Shown piece after piece: positions 8,433-17,924 of a DNA stretch of 64,000 nt. Position 1 is the first letter of the stretch. Every line of letters starts with the position of its first letter. Origin of the DNA: Nisaea sediminum (GTDB lineage Bacteria > Pseudomonadota > Alphaproteobacteria > Thalassobaculales > Thalassobaculaceae); contig NZ_JACZCQ010000007.1 of NCBI RefSeq assembly GCF_014904705.1, forward strand, positions 1 through 64,000, read 5' to 3'. The notes beneath the pieces are model-generated. The model saw nothing but the letters and a program-made list of their open reading frames with translations, was not told where the DNA came from and searched no databases. The position numbers were made by a program, and so were the translations under genes.

Positions 8433-9131
8433 ATGGACCCGATGACAGACAGCCCGACCGAGAATGTTCCGGCGCTCCCGCCGCCGGAAGGCACCGAAAG
8501 ATTGCGTGCCTGGTGGCACCTGATGATGACGGACCATGGGTTCGTCCGCTCGATCTATCTCAACAAGCACCGGGTCAGCGACGAGCTCTGGCGCTCCGCG
8601 CAGCCGTCGCCCTGGCATCTGGAGCGTCTCGCGGAGCAGGGATTCAGGAGCGTCCTCAATCTGCGCGGAGCGGAGGAGGACAATTACCGCTACCGCCTTG
8701 AGCGCGAGGCCTGCGAGCGCTTGGGGCTACAGCTCGTCAGCCTGCCGATTCGTTCACGCAATCCGTTGAAACCGGAAATCCTGAAGCAGGCGATCGAGGT
8801 CTGGAACAAGCTGGAGGCGCCGACCCTGATGCACTGCAAGTCGGGCGCCGACCGTACAGGGCTGATGAGCACGCTCTACCTGCATCTGGTCAAGGGCGTT
8901 CCGATGCGCGAGGCGATGGACCAGCTTTCGCTGCGCTTCGGCCATCTCCGCCACGGCCGGACCGGCATCGTCGATCATGTCTTCGAACAGTTCGCGGCAC
9001 GGCACGACGAGACCGGGATCTCCTTCCGGGACTGGGCCGAAAGGGAATACGACCCGGACGCGCTCCAGGCAGGGTTCCGCGCGGACTGGTTCGAAACCCT
9101 GATCACCGACAAGATCCTGCGCCGCGAATAG
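8433..9131 (+). CDS. Tyrosine/dual-specificity phosphatase-like protein
   Basis: About 232 residues of the cysteine-dependent phosphatase superfamily. The P-loop is LMHCKSGADRTGLMS, a complete HC-x5-R signature with a following T/S. The N-terminal LWRSAQPSPWHLERL and SVLNLRGAEEDN match the bacterial DSP / beta-lactamase-adjacent phosphatase type, which acts on phosphoproteins, phosphoinositides or sugar phosphates. The general-acid aspartate is not obvious. Starts at GTG 8424, ATG 8433 or ATG 8442 are all possible, as none has a strong ribosome-binding site. Convergent with denD, 27 bases downstream. Confidence 0.78.
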   Translation: MDPMTDSPTENVPALPPPEGTERLRAWWHLMMTDHGFVRSIYLNKHRVSDELWRSAQPSPWHLERLAEQGFRSVLNLRGAEEDNYRYRLEREACERLGLQLVSLPIRSRNPLKPEILKQAIEVWNKLEAPTLMHCKSGADRTGLMSTLYLHLVKGVPMREAMDQLSLRFGHLRHGRTGIVDHVFEQFAARHDETGISFRDWAEREYDPDALQAGFRADWFETLITDKILRRE

Positions 9132-9158
9132 GCGCAGGCCCTGGTTTCCGGCCCCGAC

Positions 9159-10151
9159 TCAGGCCGCGATCTTGCCGCCGAGCTCGTCCTCGATGAAGGC
9201 GCGGATCACGCTTTCCATGCCCTCGTCCTGCACGAAACCGAGCGCGTTTGCCTTCTTCGTGTTGAAGGCCGGCGGCCAGCCACGGACGATTTTTTCGATG
9301 AAGGGATCCGGCGTCCAGTCGATCCGTCCGGCGACGGCCGGGCCGGCGACATTCTCCAGCGCCTTCGCCATTTCCGCCACCGAAATGGAGAAGCCGGGCA
9401 GGGAGACGGTGCGCGAGGCGCCCCAGGCGTCGGCGGCGAGGTTATGGGCATGCACCGAGTTCTCGATGATGCTGCGCGGCGAGGCGAGCCACATCTTGGC
9501 GTCGCCGGCGACCGGACAGACCGCCCGCTGACCCTGCAGGGGCTCGCGGAAGATCGAGCTGGCGAAAGTGGAGGCGGCCTTGTTCGGCTTGCCCGGACGG
9601 ACCACGACGGTCGGGAAACGCAGCGAGCGACCGTCGACGAAGCCCTTGCGGCTGTAGTCGGAGACCAGCAGCTCTCCGATCGCCTTCTGGGTGCCGTAGG
9701 AGGTCTGCGGTGTGGTTGCCGTCATATCCTCGACGATATGCGGCAGGTCGCCGCCGAACGCGGCGCAGGAGCTGGCGAAGACCATCTTGGGAACGCCGTC
9801 GGCGGCCCGGAGGATCTCGAGGATCTTGCGAGTCGCGTCCAGGTTGACCGCCATGCCGAGATCGAAATCCTCCTCGGCGCCGGCACTGACGATGGCCGCG
9901 AGGTGGAAGACGCTGTCGGTATCGCCGGGGATGGCCTCGGCCAGCAGCGCCGCGTCGGTGATGTCGCCGGCGAGGCTGCGTACCCGGGCGTCCGAGGTGA
10001 GCGCCTTCGGCGCTTCGACGACGTCGAGCAAAGTCAGTTCGGTGACGGGCTTGCGGCTGCCGTCGGAGGCGACGAGCGCGTTGCTGTCCAGCAGGCGGCG
10101 GGCCAGTTTCTGGCCGATGAAACCCGAGGCGCCGGTGATCGTGACCTTCAT
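9159..10151 (-). CDS. denD: D-erythronate dehydrogenase, SDR family
   Basis: 330-residue extended SDR with the NAD site TGASGFIGQKLARRL, FHLAAIVS and the catalytic SYGTQKAIGELL (Y-x3-K). Together with its neighbours the sequence fits DenD, which oxidises D-erythronate to 2-oxo-D-tetronate in four-carbon sugar-acid catabolism. The assignment to D-erythronate rather than another aldonate rests on context: otnI overlaps its start by 4 bases (ATGA) and otnK is divergent just beyond. Typical length for the family. Confidence 0.82.
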   Translation of the reverse strand: MKVTITGASGFIGQKLARRLLDSNALVASDGSRKPVTELTLLDVVEAPKALTSDARVRSLAGDITDAALLAEAIPGDTDSVFHLAAIVSAGAEEDFDLGMAVNLDATRKILEILRAADGVPKMVFASSCAAFGGDLPHIVEDMTATTPQTSYGTQKAIGELLVSDYSRKGFVDGRSLRFPTVVVRPGKPNKAASTFASSIFREPLQGQRAVCPVAGDAKMWLASPRSIIENSVHAHNLAADAWGASRTVSLPGFSISVAEMAKALENVAGPAVAGRIDWTPDPFIEKIVRGWPPAFNTKKANALGFVQDEGMESVIRAFIEDELGGKIAA

Positions 10152-10927
10152 CGAATCCACTCCTTGCTCCAGCCGAGTCCCGCGACGGTCTCGCCGCGCG
10201 GCTTGTACTCGCAACCGACCCAGCCCCCGTATCCGAGTTCGTCCATCAGGGCGAAGAGATAGGGATAATTGATCTCACCCACGTCCGGTTCGTGCCGGCC
10301 GGGCACGCCGGCGATCTGGATGTGCTCGATGATGCCGAGCTGCTCCCGCATGTGGATCGCGAGGTCGCCTTCCATGATCTGGCAGTGATAGAGGTCGAAC
10401 TGCAGGCGGACATTCGGAGCGCCGACGGCCTCGAGGATCGACAGCGCCTGCGTCTGGTAATTCAGGAAATAACCCGGAATGTCCCGCGTATTGATCGGCT
10501 CGATGATCAGCGTCTTTCCACGCTCGGCGGCCAGCGGCGCGGCGCGGCGGAGATTGCCGATCAGCGTCTCGGTACAGGCCTCCCGCGACGTGCCGTCGGG
10601 TACGATTCCGCTCATCACGTGCAGGCGCGGGCAGTTGAGCGCCTCGGCATAATCCAAAGCTTTCGCAAGGGCGGCGGAAAAAGCCTCCTCGCGCCCCGGC
10701 ATGGCGGCGAGGCCGCGCTCGCCATTCTCCCAGTCGCCGGGCGGCAGGTTGAACAGCGCCTGTGAGAGGCCAGCTTCGTCGAGCTTGGCGCGGATCGTCT
10801 CCGCCGGAAAGTCGTACGGGAACAGAAACTCGACGCCCCGGAAACCGGCATCCGCGGCCGCCTTGAAGCGGTCGAGAAACGGCAGTTCCTGGAACATCAT
10901 GGACAGATTTGCTGCCAGCCTTGGCAT
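10148..10927 (-). CDS. otnI: 2-oxo-tetronate isomerase (hydroxypyruvate isomerase family)
   Basis: 259-residue TIM-barrel isomerase of the Hyi/OtnI family. Signature elements are MPRLAANLSMMFQELPFLDR at the start, the catalytic-glutamate strands LIIEPINTRDIPGYFL and VGCEYKPRGET, and LQFDLYHCQ. OtnI interconverts 2-oxo-tetronate and 3-oxo-tetronate so that OtnK can phosphorylate the latter. ATG 10927 gives the family N-terminus. The stop overlaps the denD start in ATGA, so the two are translationally coupled. Hydroxypyruvate isomerase is the main alternative, but the neighbours favour OtnI. Confidence 0.85.
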   Translation of the reverse strand: MPRLAANLSMMFQELPFLDRFKAAADAGFRGVEFLFPYDFPAETIRAKLDEAGLSQALFNLPPGDWENGERGLAAMPGREEAFSAALAKALDYAEALNCPRLHVMSGIVPDGTSREACTETLIGNLRRAAPLAAERGKTLIIEPINTRDIPGYFLNYQTQALSILEAVGAPNVRLQFDLYHCQIMEGDLAIHMREQLGIIEHIQIAGVPGRHEPDVGEINYPYLFALMDELGYGGWVGCEYKPRGETVAGLGWSKEWIR

Positions 10928-11057
10928 GAAGCCTCCCCTGTCGCCATTCTTGATGGGCGCTGTATATCGCACGGACGTGTGCTTGCTTGAGGGCGCAGCC
11001 TACAGCAGACTGCCCGGCCCGATCCATAATCCGTTTCATTGAGGGAGGTAGGCCGCC
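10928..11057. promoter_or_regulatory. Divergent control region of otnI-denD and otnK
   Basis: 130 bases between the otnI and otnK starts must hold both promoters. No consensus -35/-10 pair or strong palindrome stands out by eye. No regulator gene is adjacent. GAGGGAGG just before the otnK ATG is its ribosome-binding site. Confidence 0.45.
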
Positions 11058-12326
11058 ATGGCGCCCATTCTCGGCTGCATCGCCGATGATTTCACCGGAG
11101 CCACGGACCTGGCGAATATGCTGGTGCGCGGTGGCATGCGGACGGTCCAGCTGATCGGCGTTCCGGCGACGGATACGCCGGTGCCGGACGTGGACGCGGT
11201 CGTCGTCGCCCTTAAATCGCGGACCAACCCGGCCGCGGAGGCGGTCGCGCAATCGCTCCAGTCGCTGCAATGGCTGAAGGGCGCGGGATGCCGGCAGTTT
11301 TTCTTCAAATACTGTTCCACGTTCGACTCGACGGACGACGGCAATATCGGCCCGGTCGCCGACGCCCTGATGGCGGATCTCGGAACCACCGTCACGATTG
11401 CCTGCCCGGCCTTTCCGGAGAACGGACGGACGATCTTCAACGGCCATCTCTTCGTCGGCACGCAACTCCTGTCGGACAGTCCGATGCGCAATCACCCGCT
11501 GACGCCCATGACGGACAGCAATCTCGTATCGGTGTTGCAACGACAAACTAAAAAGCCAGTTAAATTGATCCAATTCGCTACCGTCGATGCGGGTGGCGAG
11601 GCGGTTGCGGCCGAGCTCGCGGCACTCGAAGCTGAGGGAGGAGGTATCGCGATTGTCGATGCCGTCCTTGATAAGCATCTCGAATCAATCGGTTACGGAG
11701 TGAAAAATCTGCCGCTCGTCACCGGCGGGTCCGGGATAGCCATCGGTCTGCCCGAGAACTACCGGCGTGCGGCCTTGCTTGCGGATCAAGGCGCGGCGGA
11801 CACCTTGCCTGCCGTTTCGGGGAGTGCCGCAGTCCTCGCCGGAAGCTGTTCGGCGGCGACGCTCGGGCAGATTGCCCGTTTCGAGGCGGAACATCCTTCC
11901 TTCGCCGTGGATGCGCTGCGCCTCGCGCGCGGCGAGGATGTCGTGGCAGAGGCCCTCGGCTGGGCCGCCGCGCGGATCGCGGACGGTCCCGTGCTGATTT
12001 ATGCGAGCCAGCCGGCCGAGAAGGTGCGCGAGATCCAGAAGGAACTCGGCCGCGCCGAAGCCGGGGCGCTGATCGAGGAAGCGATGGCCGCGATCGCCCG
12101 CGGCCTTGTTGCCTCGGGGACCCGCAGGCTCGTCGTTGCCGGGGGCGAGACTTCAGGTGCGGTCGTCTCGGCGCTCGGAATCGAGGGATTGCAGATCGGC
12201 CCGCAGATAGATCCCGGAGTCCCTGCCACAGTCTCGCTCGGCGGTGAACCGCTGGCGCTCGCCCTCAAATCCGGCAATTTCGGCGGCCCGGATTTCTTCG
12301 CGAAGGCGCTTGCCTCCATGCCCTGA
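11058..12326 (+). CDS. otnK: 3-oxo-tetronate kinase (DUF1537 family)
   Basis: 422-residue four-carbon acid-sugar kinase. The start ILGCIADDFTGATDLANML is the DUF1537 hallmark, with the DDFTGA aspartates in the sugar-acid site. The C-terminal ATP domain shows RRLVVAGGETSGAVVSAL and LGGEPLALALKSGNFG, both characteristic. It phosphorylates 3-oxo-tetronate to the 4-phosphate, which OtnC then decarboxylates to dihydroxyacetone phosphate. OtnC is not found in the window. Strong ribosome-binding site GAGGGAGG before the ATG. Convergent with the histidine kinase gene, with 10 bases between stops. Confidence 0.9.
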   Translation: MAPILGCIADDFTGATDLANMLVRGGMRTVQLIGVPATDTPVPDVDAVVVALKSRTNPAAEAVAQSLQSLQWLKGAGCRQFFFKYCSTFDSTDDGNIGPVADALMADLGTTVTIACPAFPENGRTIFNGHLFVGTQLLSDSPMRNHPLTPMTDSNLVSVLQRQTKKPVKLIQFATVDAGGEAVAAELAALEAEGGGIAIVDAVLDKHLESIGYGVKNLPLVTGGSGIAIGLPENYRRAALLADQGAADTLPAVSGSAAVLAGSCSAATLGQIARFEAEHPSFAVDALRLARGEDVVAEALGWAAARIADGPVLIYASQPAEKVREIQKELGRAEAGALIEEAMAAIARGLVASGTRRLVVAGGETSGAVVSALGIEGLQIGPQIDPGVPATVSLGGEPLALALKSGNFGGPDFFAKALASMP

Positions 12327-12336
12327 AGACAGGCGA

Positions 12337-13098
12337 TCAGGCTTTCGGCGGCGGGAAAACCAGGGAAACCGAGGTGCCGAAATTCGGATTGCTGCGGATC
12401 TCGACAGCAACGCCGTACGGAGCAAGCTGCTTCTTGACGATGGAAAGGCCGCGACCGGTCCCCATCTCGCCTTGCAGACCCTCGACCGGTTTTACCGGGA
12501 GAAATTTCAGGACCTCGGAAAGTTTCTCCGCGGGCATCCCGATCCCGGTATCGCGGATCACCATGATCACCGCGCCGGTGACCGGGTCGCGCTTGCCGAT
12601 CACGGCGACCGTTCCACCCGCGGGCGTGAACTTGATCGCATTGACGACGAGATTACCCAGCACATCCTCGAGGACCGCGACCGGGATCGGAACCTTGGGG
12701 AACTCCCGGTCGAACCGCATGTCGAGCGTGATTTTCTTTTGCTCCGCCATGGCGCTGTAGCGGGCGATCATGCGTTTCGCGACAGCGCAAGAGTCCGTCT
12801 CGACGCCAGCGTCATCGCTGCCTGTCTCCTCGCCCAACAGCAGCCGGTCGCAGATTCGCACCAGAGCCTCGGCGGCATCGTGGGCGATGTCCGAATATTG
12901 CTTGTATTTCGGATGGCTGTGCCGACCGTGCCGCTCGGTCTTGAGCAACTCGGTATAGGCGAGAAGCGCGTTGAGCGGATTGCGCATCTCGTGCGCCACA
13001 TCGCTGACGAGATCGCCCCTGGCGCCGAGCGCATTCAGCTCTGTATCGTCGTCGGACGGGTTTTGACCGTTGGGCATACAGGATCTCGGTGTACCCAT
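12337..13098 (-). CDS. Sensor histidine kinase, soluble
   Basis: 253 residues: a HisKA dimerisation/phosphoacceptor domain (DVAHEMRNPLNALLAYTELL, the H-box His near residue 36) followed by a HATPase_c domain with the N-box NLVVNAIKFTPAGG, G1 box IRDTGIGMP and G2 box MGTGRGLSIVKK. There is no sensor domain and no transmembrane helix, so the input is either cytoplasmic or comes from a partner. The paired response regulator is not adjacent, so it is an orphan kinase here. ATG 13098 is used; ATG 13077 is an alternative that removes seven residues. Confidence 0.85.
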   Translation of the reverse strand: MGTPRSCMPNGQNPSDDDTELNALGARGDLVSDVAHEMRNPLNALLAYTELLKTERHGRHSHPKYKQYSDIAHDAAEALVRICDRLLLGEETGSDDAGVETDSCAVAKRMIARYSAMAEQKKITLDMRFDREFPKVPIPVAVLEDVLGNLVVNAIKFTPAGGTVAVIGKRDPVTGAVIMVIRDTGIGMPAEKLSEVLKFLPVKPVEGLQGEMGTGRGLSIVKKQLAPYGVAVEIRSNPNFGTSVSLVFPPPKA

Positions 13099-13279
13099 GC
13101 GGGTATCACTTCCGTCTATTGTTGCATCCGCTTCAGTCGACAGTAACCCTCAGTTAAGTCCGGATTTCATCGCGCGGTGCGGCCCGCCGAATAACCGGAT
13201 CCAGCGGACGGCACAAAGTGTCTCACAATTTGCGCGAAACCTGCAGTGCAGATTATCGCGCTAAATTGCCAACTTTTCC

Positions 13280-15028
13280 TTAATGAGACTCGCGCATCAG
13301 CGGGGTTCCGCTCTTTCCGACGAGGAAATCAAGATCCGCCCCTTTGTCGGCTTGCAGAACGTGCTCGACATAGAGTTTCGAATATCCCCGGTCATAAGGG
13401 GATTCGAAGCCCTGCCACGCGGCCCGGCGTTTCTCCATCTCCGCGTCGGAGACGTCGAGATGCATGCGCCGCGCTTCGACATCGACCTCGATCATGTCGC
13501 CGTTCTGAACGAAGGCCAGCGGACCGCCGGCAGCGGCCTCCGGTGCCGAATGCAGGATCACGGTGCCGTAGGCGGTGCCGCTCATGCGGGCGTCGGAGAT
13601 CCGGATCATGTCCTTGATGCCCTTCTTGAGCACCTTCGGAGGCAGGCCCATGTTGCCGACTTCGGCCATCCCCGGATAACCCATCGGACCGCAATTCTTA
13701 AGAACCATGATGCAGGTCTCGTCGATATCCAGCGCCGGATCGTCGATCTTCGCCTTGTAATCCTCGATATTCTCGAACACCACGGCGCGGCCGCGATGCT
13801 TCATCAGTTCGGGCGAGGCGGCGGACGGCTTGATGATGGCCCCGTCGGGTGCCAGGTTGCCGCGCAGCACTGCGATGCCGCCGTTCGGCTTGAACGGCTT
13901 GTCGATCGGGAAGATCACGTCCCGGTTCCAGCACTCGGCATCCTTGGAATTCTCCCATAGCGTCTTGCCGTTCACGGTCATCGCGTCCTTGTGGATGAAG
14001 TCCCCGAGTTCGCGGATGATCGCGGGCAGGCCGCCGGCATAGAAGAAGTCTTCCATGAGGTATTCGCCCGACGGCATCAGGTTCAGCAGGCAGGGAACGT
14101 CACGGCCGAGCCGGTCCCAGTCGTCCAGCGTGATGTCGATCCCCATACGCCCGGCGATCGCGAGCAGGTGCACGACCGCGTTGGTGGAGCCGCCGATGGC
14201 GCCGTTGACCATGATCGCGTTCTCGAAATTCTCCCGCTTCAGCACATCGGAGAGGCGGATGTCCTGACGGACCATCTCGACGATGCGGCGGCCCGCCATT
14301 TGGGCCAGCACGTTGCGCCGGGAATCGACCGCCGGAATGGCGGCGTTATGCGGCAGGCCGGCGCCAAGGGACTCCACCATCGAGGCCATGGTCGAGGCGG
14401 TCCCCATGGTCATGCAGTGGCCGGCGGAGCGGGCCCCGTCCTGCTCCGCGTCCATGAATTCCTGCAGCGTCATCTCGCCGGCGCGGACCATCTCGGAAAA
14501 CTTCCAGACATGGGTGCCGCTGCCGACCAGCTCACCGCGATAGTGGCCGTTCAGCATCGGTCCGCCGGAAACGGTGATCGTGGGCAGATCGCAACTCGCC
14601 GCGCCCATCATCAGCGAGGGTGTGGTCTTGTCGCAGCCGACCAGCAATACGACGCCGTCCATCGGCAGGCCGCGGATCGCCTCCTCGACATCCATCGAGG
14701 CGAGGTTGCGGTAGAGCATCGCGGTCGGACGGAGCTGGCTTTCCGAAGTCGAGAAGACCGGGAACTCGACCGGCATGCCGCCGGCCTCGTAGACGCCGCG
14801 CTTCACCCGCTCGGCGATGTCGCGGAAATGGGCGTTGCAGGGATTGAACTCGGACCAGGTGTTGCAGATGCCGATGATCGGGCGGCCGTCGAACATGTCG
14901 GCGGGGATGCCCCGGTTCTTCATCCAGGACCGGTGCGCCCACCCGTCCTTGTCCATCTTGCCATACCACTCGGACGAACGGCGCTTGCCCTTGTTCGGAT
15001 CCTTCGGGTTCGAATTGTCTTCGGCCAT
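13280..15028 (-). CDS. IlvD/Edd family dehydratase (L-arabinonate dehydratase-like)
   Basis: 582-residue Fe-S dehydratase. The cysteines expected to bind the [2Fe-2S] cluster appear in GICNTWSEFNPCNAHF, LLVGCDKTTPSLMMGAAS and SAGHCMTMGTASTMASM. The C-terminal SDARMSGTAYGT motif carries the catalytic serine. The N-terminal SSEWYGKMDKDGWAHRSWMK and overall length match the pentonate/hexonate dehydratase subgroup (for example L-arabinonate dehydratase) rather than dihydroxyacid dehydratase IlvD. Substrate is inferred only. It lies near a sugar-acid (tetronate) module but on a separate transcription unit. Confidence 0.85.
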   Translation of the reverse strand: MAEDNSNPKDPNKGKRRSSEWYGKMDKDGWAHRSWMKNRGIPADMFDGRPIIGICNTWSEFNPCNAHFRDIAERVKRGVYEAGGMPVEFPVFSTSESQLRPTAMLYRNLASMDVEEAIRGLPMDGVVLLVGCDKTTPSLMMGAASCDLPTITVSGGPMLNGHYRGELVGSGTHVWKFSEMVRAGEMTLQEFMDAEQDGARSAGHCMTMGTASTMASMVESLGAGLPHNAAIPAVDSRRNVLAQMAGRRIVEMVRQDIRLSDVLKRENFENAIMVNGAIGGSTNAVVHLLAIAGRMGIDITLDDWDRLGRDVPCLLNLMPSGEYLMEDFFYAGGLPAIIRELGDFIHKDAMTVNGKTLWENSKDAECWNRDVIFPIDKPFKPNGGIAVLRGNLAPDGAIIKPSAASPELMKHRGRAVVFENIEDYKAKIDDPALDIDETCIMVLKNCGPMGYPGMAEVGNMGLPPKVLKKGIKDMIRISDARMSGTAYGTVILHSAPEAAAGGPLAFVQNGDMIEVDVEARRMHLDVSDAEMEKRRAAWQGFESPYDRGYSKLYVEHVLQADKGADLDFLVGKSGTPLMRESH

Positions 15029-15144
15029 GCTGCCAGCTTCCCCCTGCTGCCGGTCCGGCTCCTGGGCCGGACCTCGTTATGATGTTTCGTTAACCGTCTC
15101 ACCGGTTCGGCGTACGGTCAAGACGGGGCAGCGTGGACGGCCGA

Positions 15145-16314
15145 TCAGCCGTTGTCGGCGGCCCAGTCCGTCAACTTGCTCATGAACTCGACGCATTCCT
15201 GAACCTGGGAACGCTCGATGAATTCGTCCGGCTGGTGCGCCTGCTGGATATAGCCCGGCCCGAAGATCACGCCCGGGACGCCGGCTTCCTGGAAAAAGCC
15301 AGCCTCCGTGCCGAAGGAGACCGCACCCGACTGGTTGAGGCCGGTCAGGTAGCGGACCAGTTCCTCGGCCGCGGATTCGGTGTCCGGAATCAGCGGCGGC
15401 ACGACATTGACCAGCTCCATGGTGATGCCGGCATCCGGCGAGAAGGCCTTCATCTCCGGATTGAGCTCGTTCTCGATATAGTCGCGGACGCGCTGCTCGA
15501 TCGCCTCGCCGTCGTCGCCCGGATGGATCCGCATGCCCCAGCGGAACTTGGTGAATTCCGGGATGATGTTGTGCGCGGTGCCGCCCTCGATGATGCCGAG
15601 ATCGATCGTGGTGTAGGGCGGATCGAACGGGCTGTCCTCATACGGGGCTTCGCGCAGCTCCTTCTGGATGGTTTCCAGCAGGTTGATGATGCGCGCGCCG
15701 TACATGATCGAGTTGACGCCGCGGTGCGGTTCGCTCGAATGGCCGGGGATCCCGCGGATCGTCGTCATCAGGCCACGGCTGCCCTTGTTCCCGCCGATGA
15801 TCTTCATGCCGGTCGGCTCGCCGACGATGACGGCGGTGGGCAGCGGCAGATTCTCCGCCATGTCCTTGATCAGGCCGCGCACGCCGATGCAGCCGACCTC
15901 CTCGTCATAGGAGAAGGCGAAATGGATCGGGGTCTTGAGCTTGCGCTTCTTCATCTCCGGCGCCATGGCGAGCGCGATGGCGCAGAAGCCCTTCATATCC
16001 GCCGTTCCACGGCCGAAATACTTGCCGTCCGCTTCCCACATCCTGAAGGGATCGCGGCTCCAGTCCTGGCCGTCGACCGGCACGACGTCGACATGGCCGG
16101 AAAGCACGACGCCGCCCTTGTCCTCGGGCCCGACGGTCGCCCAGAGATTGGCCTTGGTGCCGTCCTCGTTGAAGGTCGTCCGGGTCGGAATACCCAGATC
16201 CTCCAGATAGTCCCGCGCGTAATCGATGAGCTCCAGGTTGGAGAGCCGCGACGTGGTGTCGAAGGCCACAAGGCGTTCCAGCATCGAAACGGATTGGGAG
16301 AGCATATCGCTCAT
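15145..16314 (-). CDS. argE: Acetylornithine deacetylase, M20 family
   Basis: 389-residue zinc hydrolase that releases acetate from N2-acetylornithine in arginine synthesis. The metal sites are intact: LSGHVDVVPVDG (His and bridging context), FGRGTADMKGF (Asp) and SYDEEVGCIGVRG (catalytic Glu plus metal Glu), then GNKGSRGLMTTIRGIPGHSS for the dimerisation domain. ArgE is favoured over succinyl-diaminopimelate desuccinylase by GHSSEPHRGVNSI and the C-terminal IFGPGYIQQAHQPDEF. No other arginine genes are adjacent. Same strand as the dehydratase, 116 bases upstream of it. Confidence 0.88.
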   Translation of the reverse strand: MSDMLSQSVSMLERLVAFDTTSRLSNLELIDYARDYLEDLGIPTRTTFNEDGTKANLWATVGPEDKGGVVLSGHVDVVPVDGQDWSRDPFRMWEADGKYFGRGTADMKGFCAIALAMAPEMKKRKLKTPIHFAFSYDEEVGCIGVRGLIKDMAENLPLPTAVIVGEPTGMKIIGGNKGSRGLMTTIRGIPGHSSEPHRGVNSIMYGARIINLLETIQKELREAPYEDSPFDPPYTTIDLGIIEGGTAHNIIPEFTKFRWGMRIHPGDDGEAIEQRVRDYIENELNPEMKAFSPDAGITMELVNVVPPLIPDTESAAEELVRYLTGLNQSGAVSFGTEAGFFQEAGVPGVIFGPGYIQQAHQPDEFIERSQVQECVEFMSKLTDWAADNG

Positions 16315-16341
16315 GAGGATCGGCCTTTCAGGTTGGCGCGT

Positions 16342-17799
16342 TCAGCGGCGCCAGAAAGAGGGAGAGAGCATCACCAGAACAGTGAAGAGCTCCAACCTGC
16401 CCAGCAACATGCCGAATGACAATAACCATTTGGCGCTGTCGGGCAATGAATCGAAATTGCCGGCCGGCCCGATGATCGGTCCGAGCCCCGGTCCGACATT
16501 GCTGATCGCGGTGGCCGCGCCCGAGACCGCGGTGATGAAATCGAGGCCGATCGCGGCAAGCAGGGCGGCAAGGATGCCGAAACACAGCATGTAGAGAAAG
16601 AAGAAGCCCATGACCGATTCGGAGACCGTCTCCGGGATCGGTTTGTGATTGTAATAGGGAATGAAGACGCCGTGCGGCCGGAGCAGGCGTTCGATCTGCA
16701 CTTGTGCGGTCGCGTAGAGCACCTGGATGCGGAAGATCTTGATGCCGCAGGTCGTCGATCCGGCGCATCCGCCGACGAACATCAGACAGATGACGAGGGT
16801 GACGGGAAAGCCGCCCCAGATCCCGTAATCCGTCGTCGCATAACCGGTCCCGGTCATCACCGAGATGATGTTGAAGGCGGCGTAGCGGACCGCGTCGTGC
16901 AGCGGATAGTCGAGTTCCTGCCAGTTCCAGATCGTGACCGAACCGACCACGACAGCGACGATCGCAAAGAACCATTTTACCTGGCTGTCGCGGAAGATCG
17001 GCCGGATCGAGCCGCGCATCATGCGCAGGTAATAGACGAAGGGCAGGCTGCCGACGATCATGCCGGCGACCACGATCCAGTCAACCACGACATTGTCGAA
17101 ATGTCCGACCGAAGCGTCCTTGGTCGAGTACCCGCCGGTCGCAATGGTGGTCATCGCATGCGCGATGGCGTCGAAGCCGGGAAGGCCCGCCGCCCAAAGA
17201 CCCGCCGCCCAGGCCGCCGTCAGCGCGAGATAGATCCCGCTGATTCCGCCCGCCAGCTGTGCCGCGCGAGGTACCACCTTGTCCGGGGTGTCGAAGGCTT
17301 CGGTCTGGAAGAGCTGCATGCCGCCGACGCTCAACATCGGCAGCACGGCAAGCGCCATGACGATGATCCCGATGCCGCCGAGCCATTGCAGCAGCGCGCG
17401 CCAGAGCAGGATGCCGGGCGGCGCGTGATCGAGGCCGACGATTACGGTCGAGCCGGTGGTCGTGACGCCGGACATGCTCTCGAAGAAGGCATCGGCGACG
17501 GTCATGTCGAGCTGCGAGAAGGCGAAAGGCAGGGCCGCGACGGTCGCGATGGTGAACCAACTCAGCGTGGTCAGCAGAAAGGCTTGCCGCAGGCTCAGGG
17601 TCGAGACGGACGGGCTGTTCGTCGTCAGCATCAGCGACACGCCGATGAAGAGCGAAAGCGCTGCCGCGCCCGTGAAGACTTCCCAGTCGGGATTGCCGGC
17701 GACGAGATCCACGCCGGCCGGCAAGAGCATAGCGAGTGCCATGATCGACATCAGAAGGCCGACGATATGAAGGACCGGACCAAAGGCGACCAAGTCCAC
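16342..17799 (-). CDS. trkH: TrkH family potassium transport protein
   Basis: 485-residue inner-membrane protein of the Trk/Ktr/HKT superfamily, the ion-conducting subunit of TrkAH. Four pore loops with filter-type glycines can be seen in order: MSGVTTTGSTV, TTIATGGYSTKDASVG, MTGTGYATTDYGIWG and AISNVGPGLGPIIG. About ten hydrophobic helices surround them. The TrkA regulatory subunit is not in the window. It ends 27 bases before argE starts, in the same direction. Confidence 0.93.
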   Translation of the reverse strand: MDLVAFGPVLHIVGLLMSIMALAMLLPAGVDLVAGNPDWEVFTGAAALSLFIGVSLMLTTNSPSVSTLSLRQAFLLTTLSWFTIATVAALPFAFSQLDMTVADAFFESMSGVTTTGSTVIVGLDHAPPGILLWRALLQWLGGIGIIVMALAVLPMLSVGGMQLFQTEAFDTPDKVVPRAAQLAGGISGIYLALTAAWAAGLWAAGLPGFDAIAHAMTTIATGGYSTKDASVGHFDNVVVDWIVVAGMIVGSLPFVYYLRMMRGSIRPIFRDSQVKWFFAIVAVVVGSVTIWNWQELDYPLHDAVRYAAFNIISVMTGTGYATTDYGIWGGFPVTLVICLMFVGGCAGSTTCGIKIFRIQVLYATAQVQIERLLRPHGVFIPYYNHKPIPETVSESVMGFFFLYMLCFGILAALLAAIGLDFITAVSGAATAISNVGPGLGPIIGPAGNFDSLPDSAKWLLSFGMLLGRLELFTVLVMLSPSFWRR

Positions 17800-17924
17800 G
17801 CTCCCCTTGCGTTGCGCACAGAGCGTGGATCATTGGACCGCCATCGCCGCGATGTCCAGTCCGGAAAAGGCGGTGCGGGAGTCCGCGCCCTGCGAGGGCG
17901 CGGACCGATGCCCGCCGCCGGGGC

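Noticed and set aside
15133-16419. 428-residue + strand frame
   Set aside because: Antisense to argE, rich in Arg/Asp/Ala as expected for the mirror of a high-GC gene; no domain seen.
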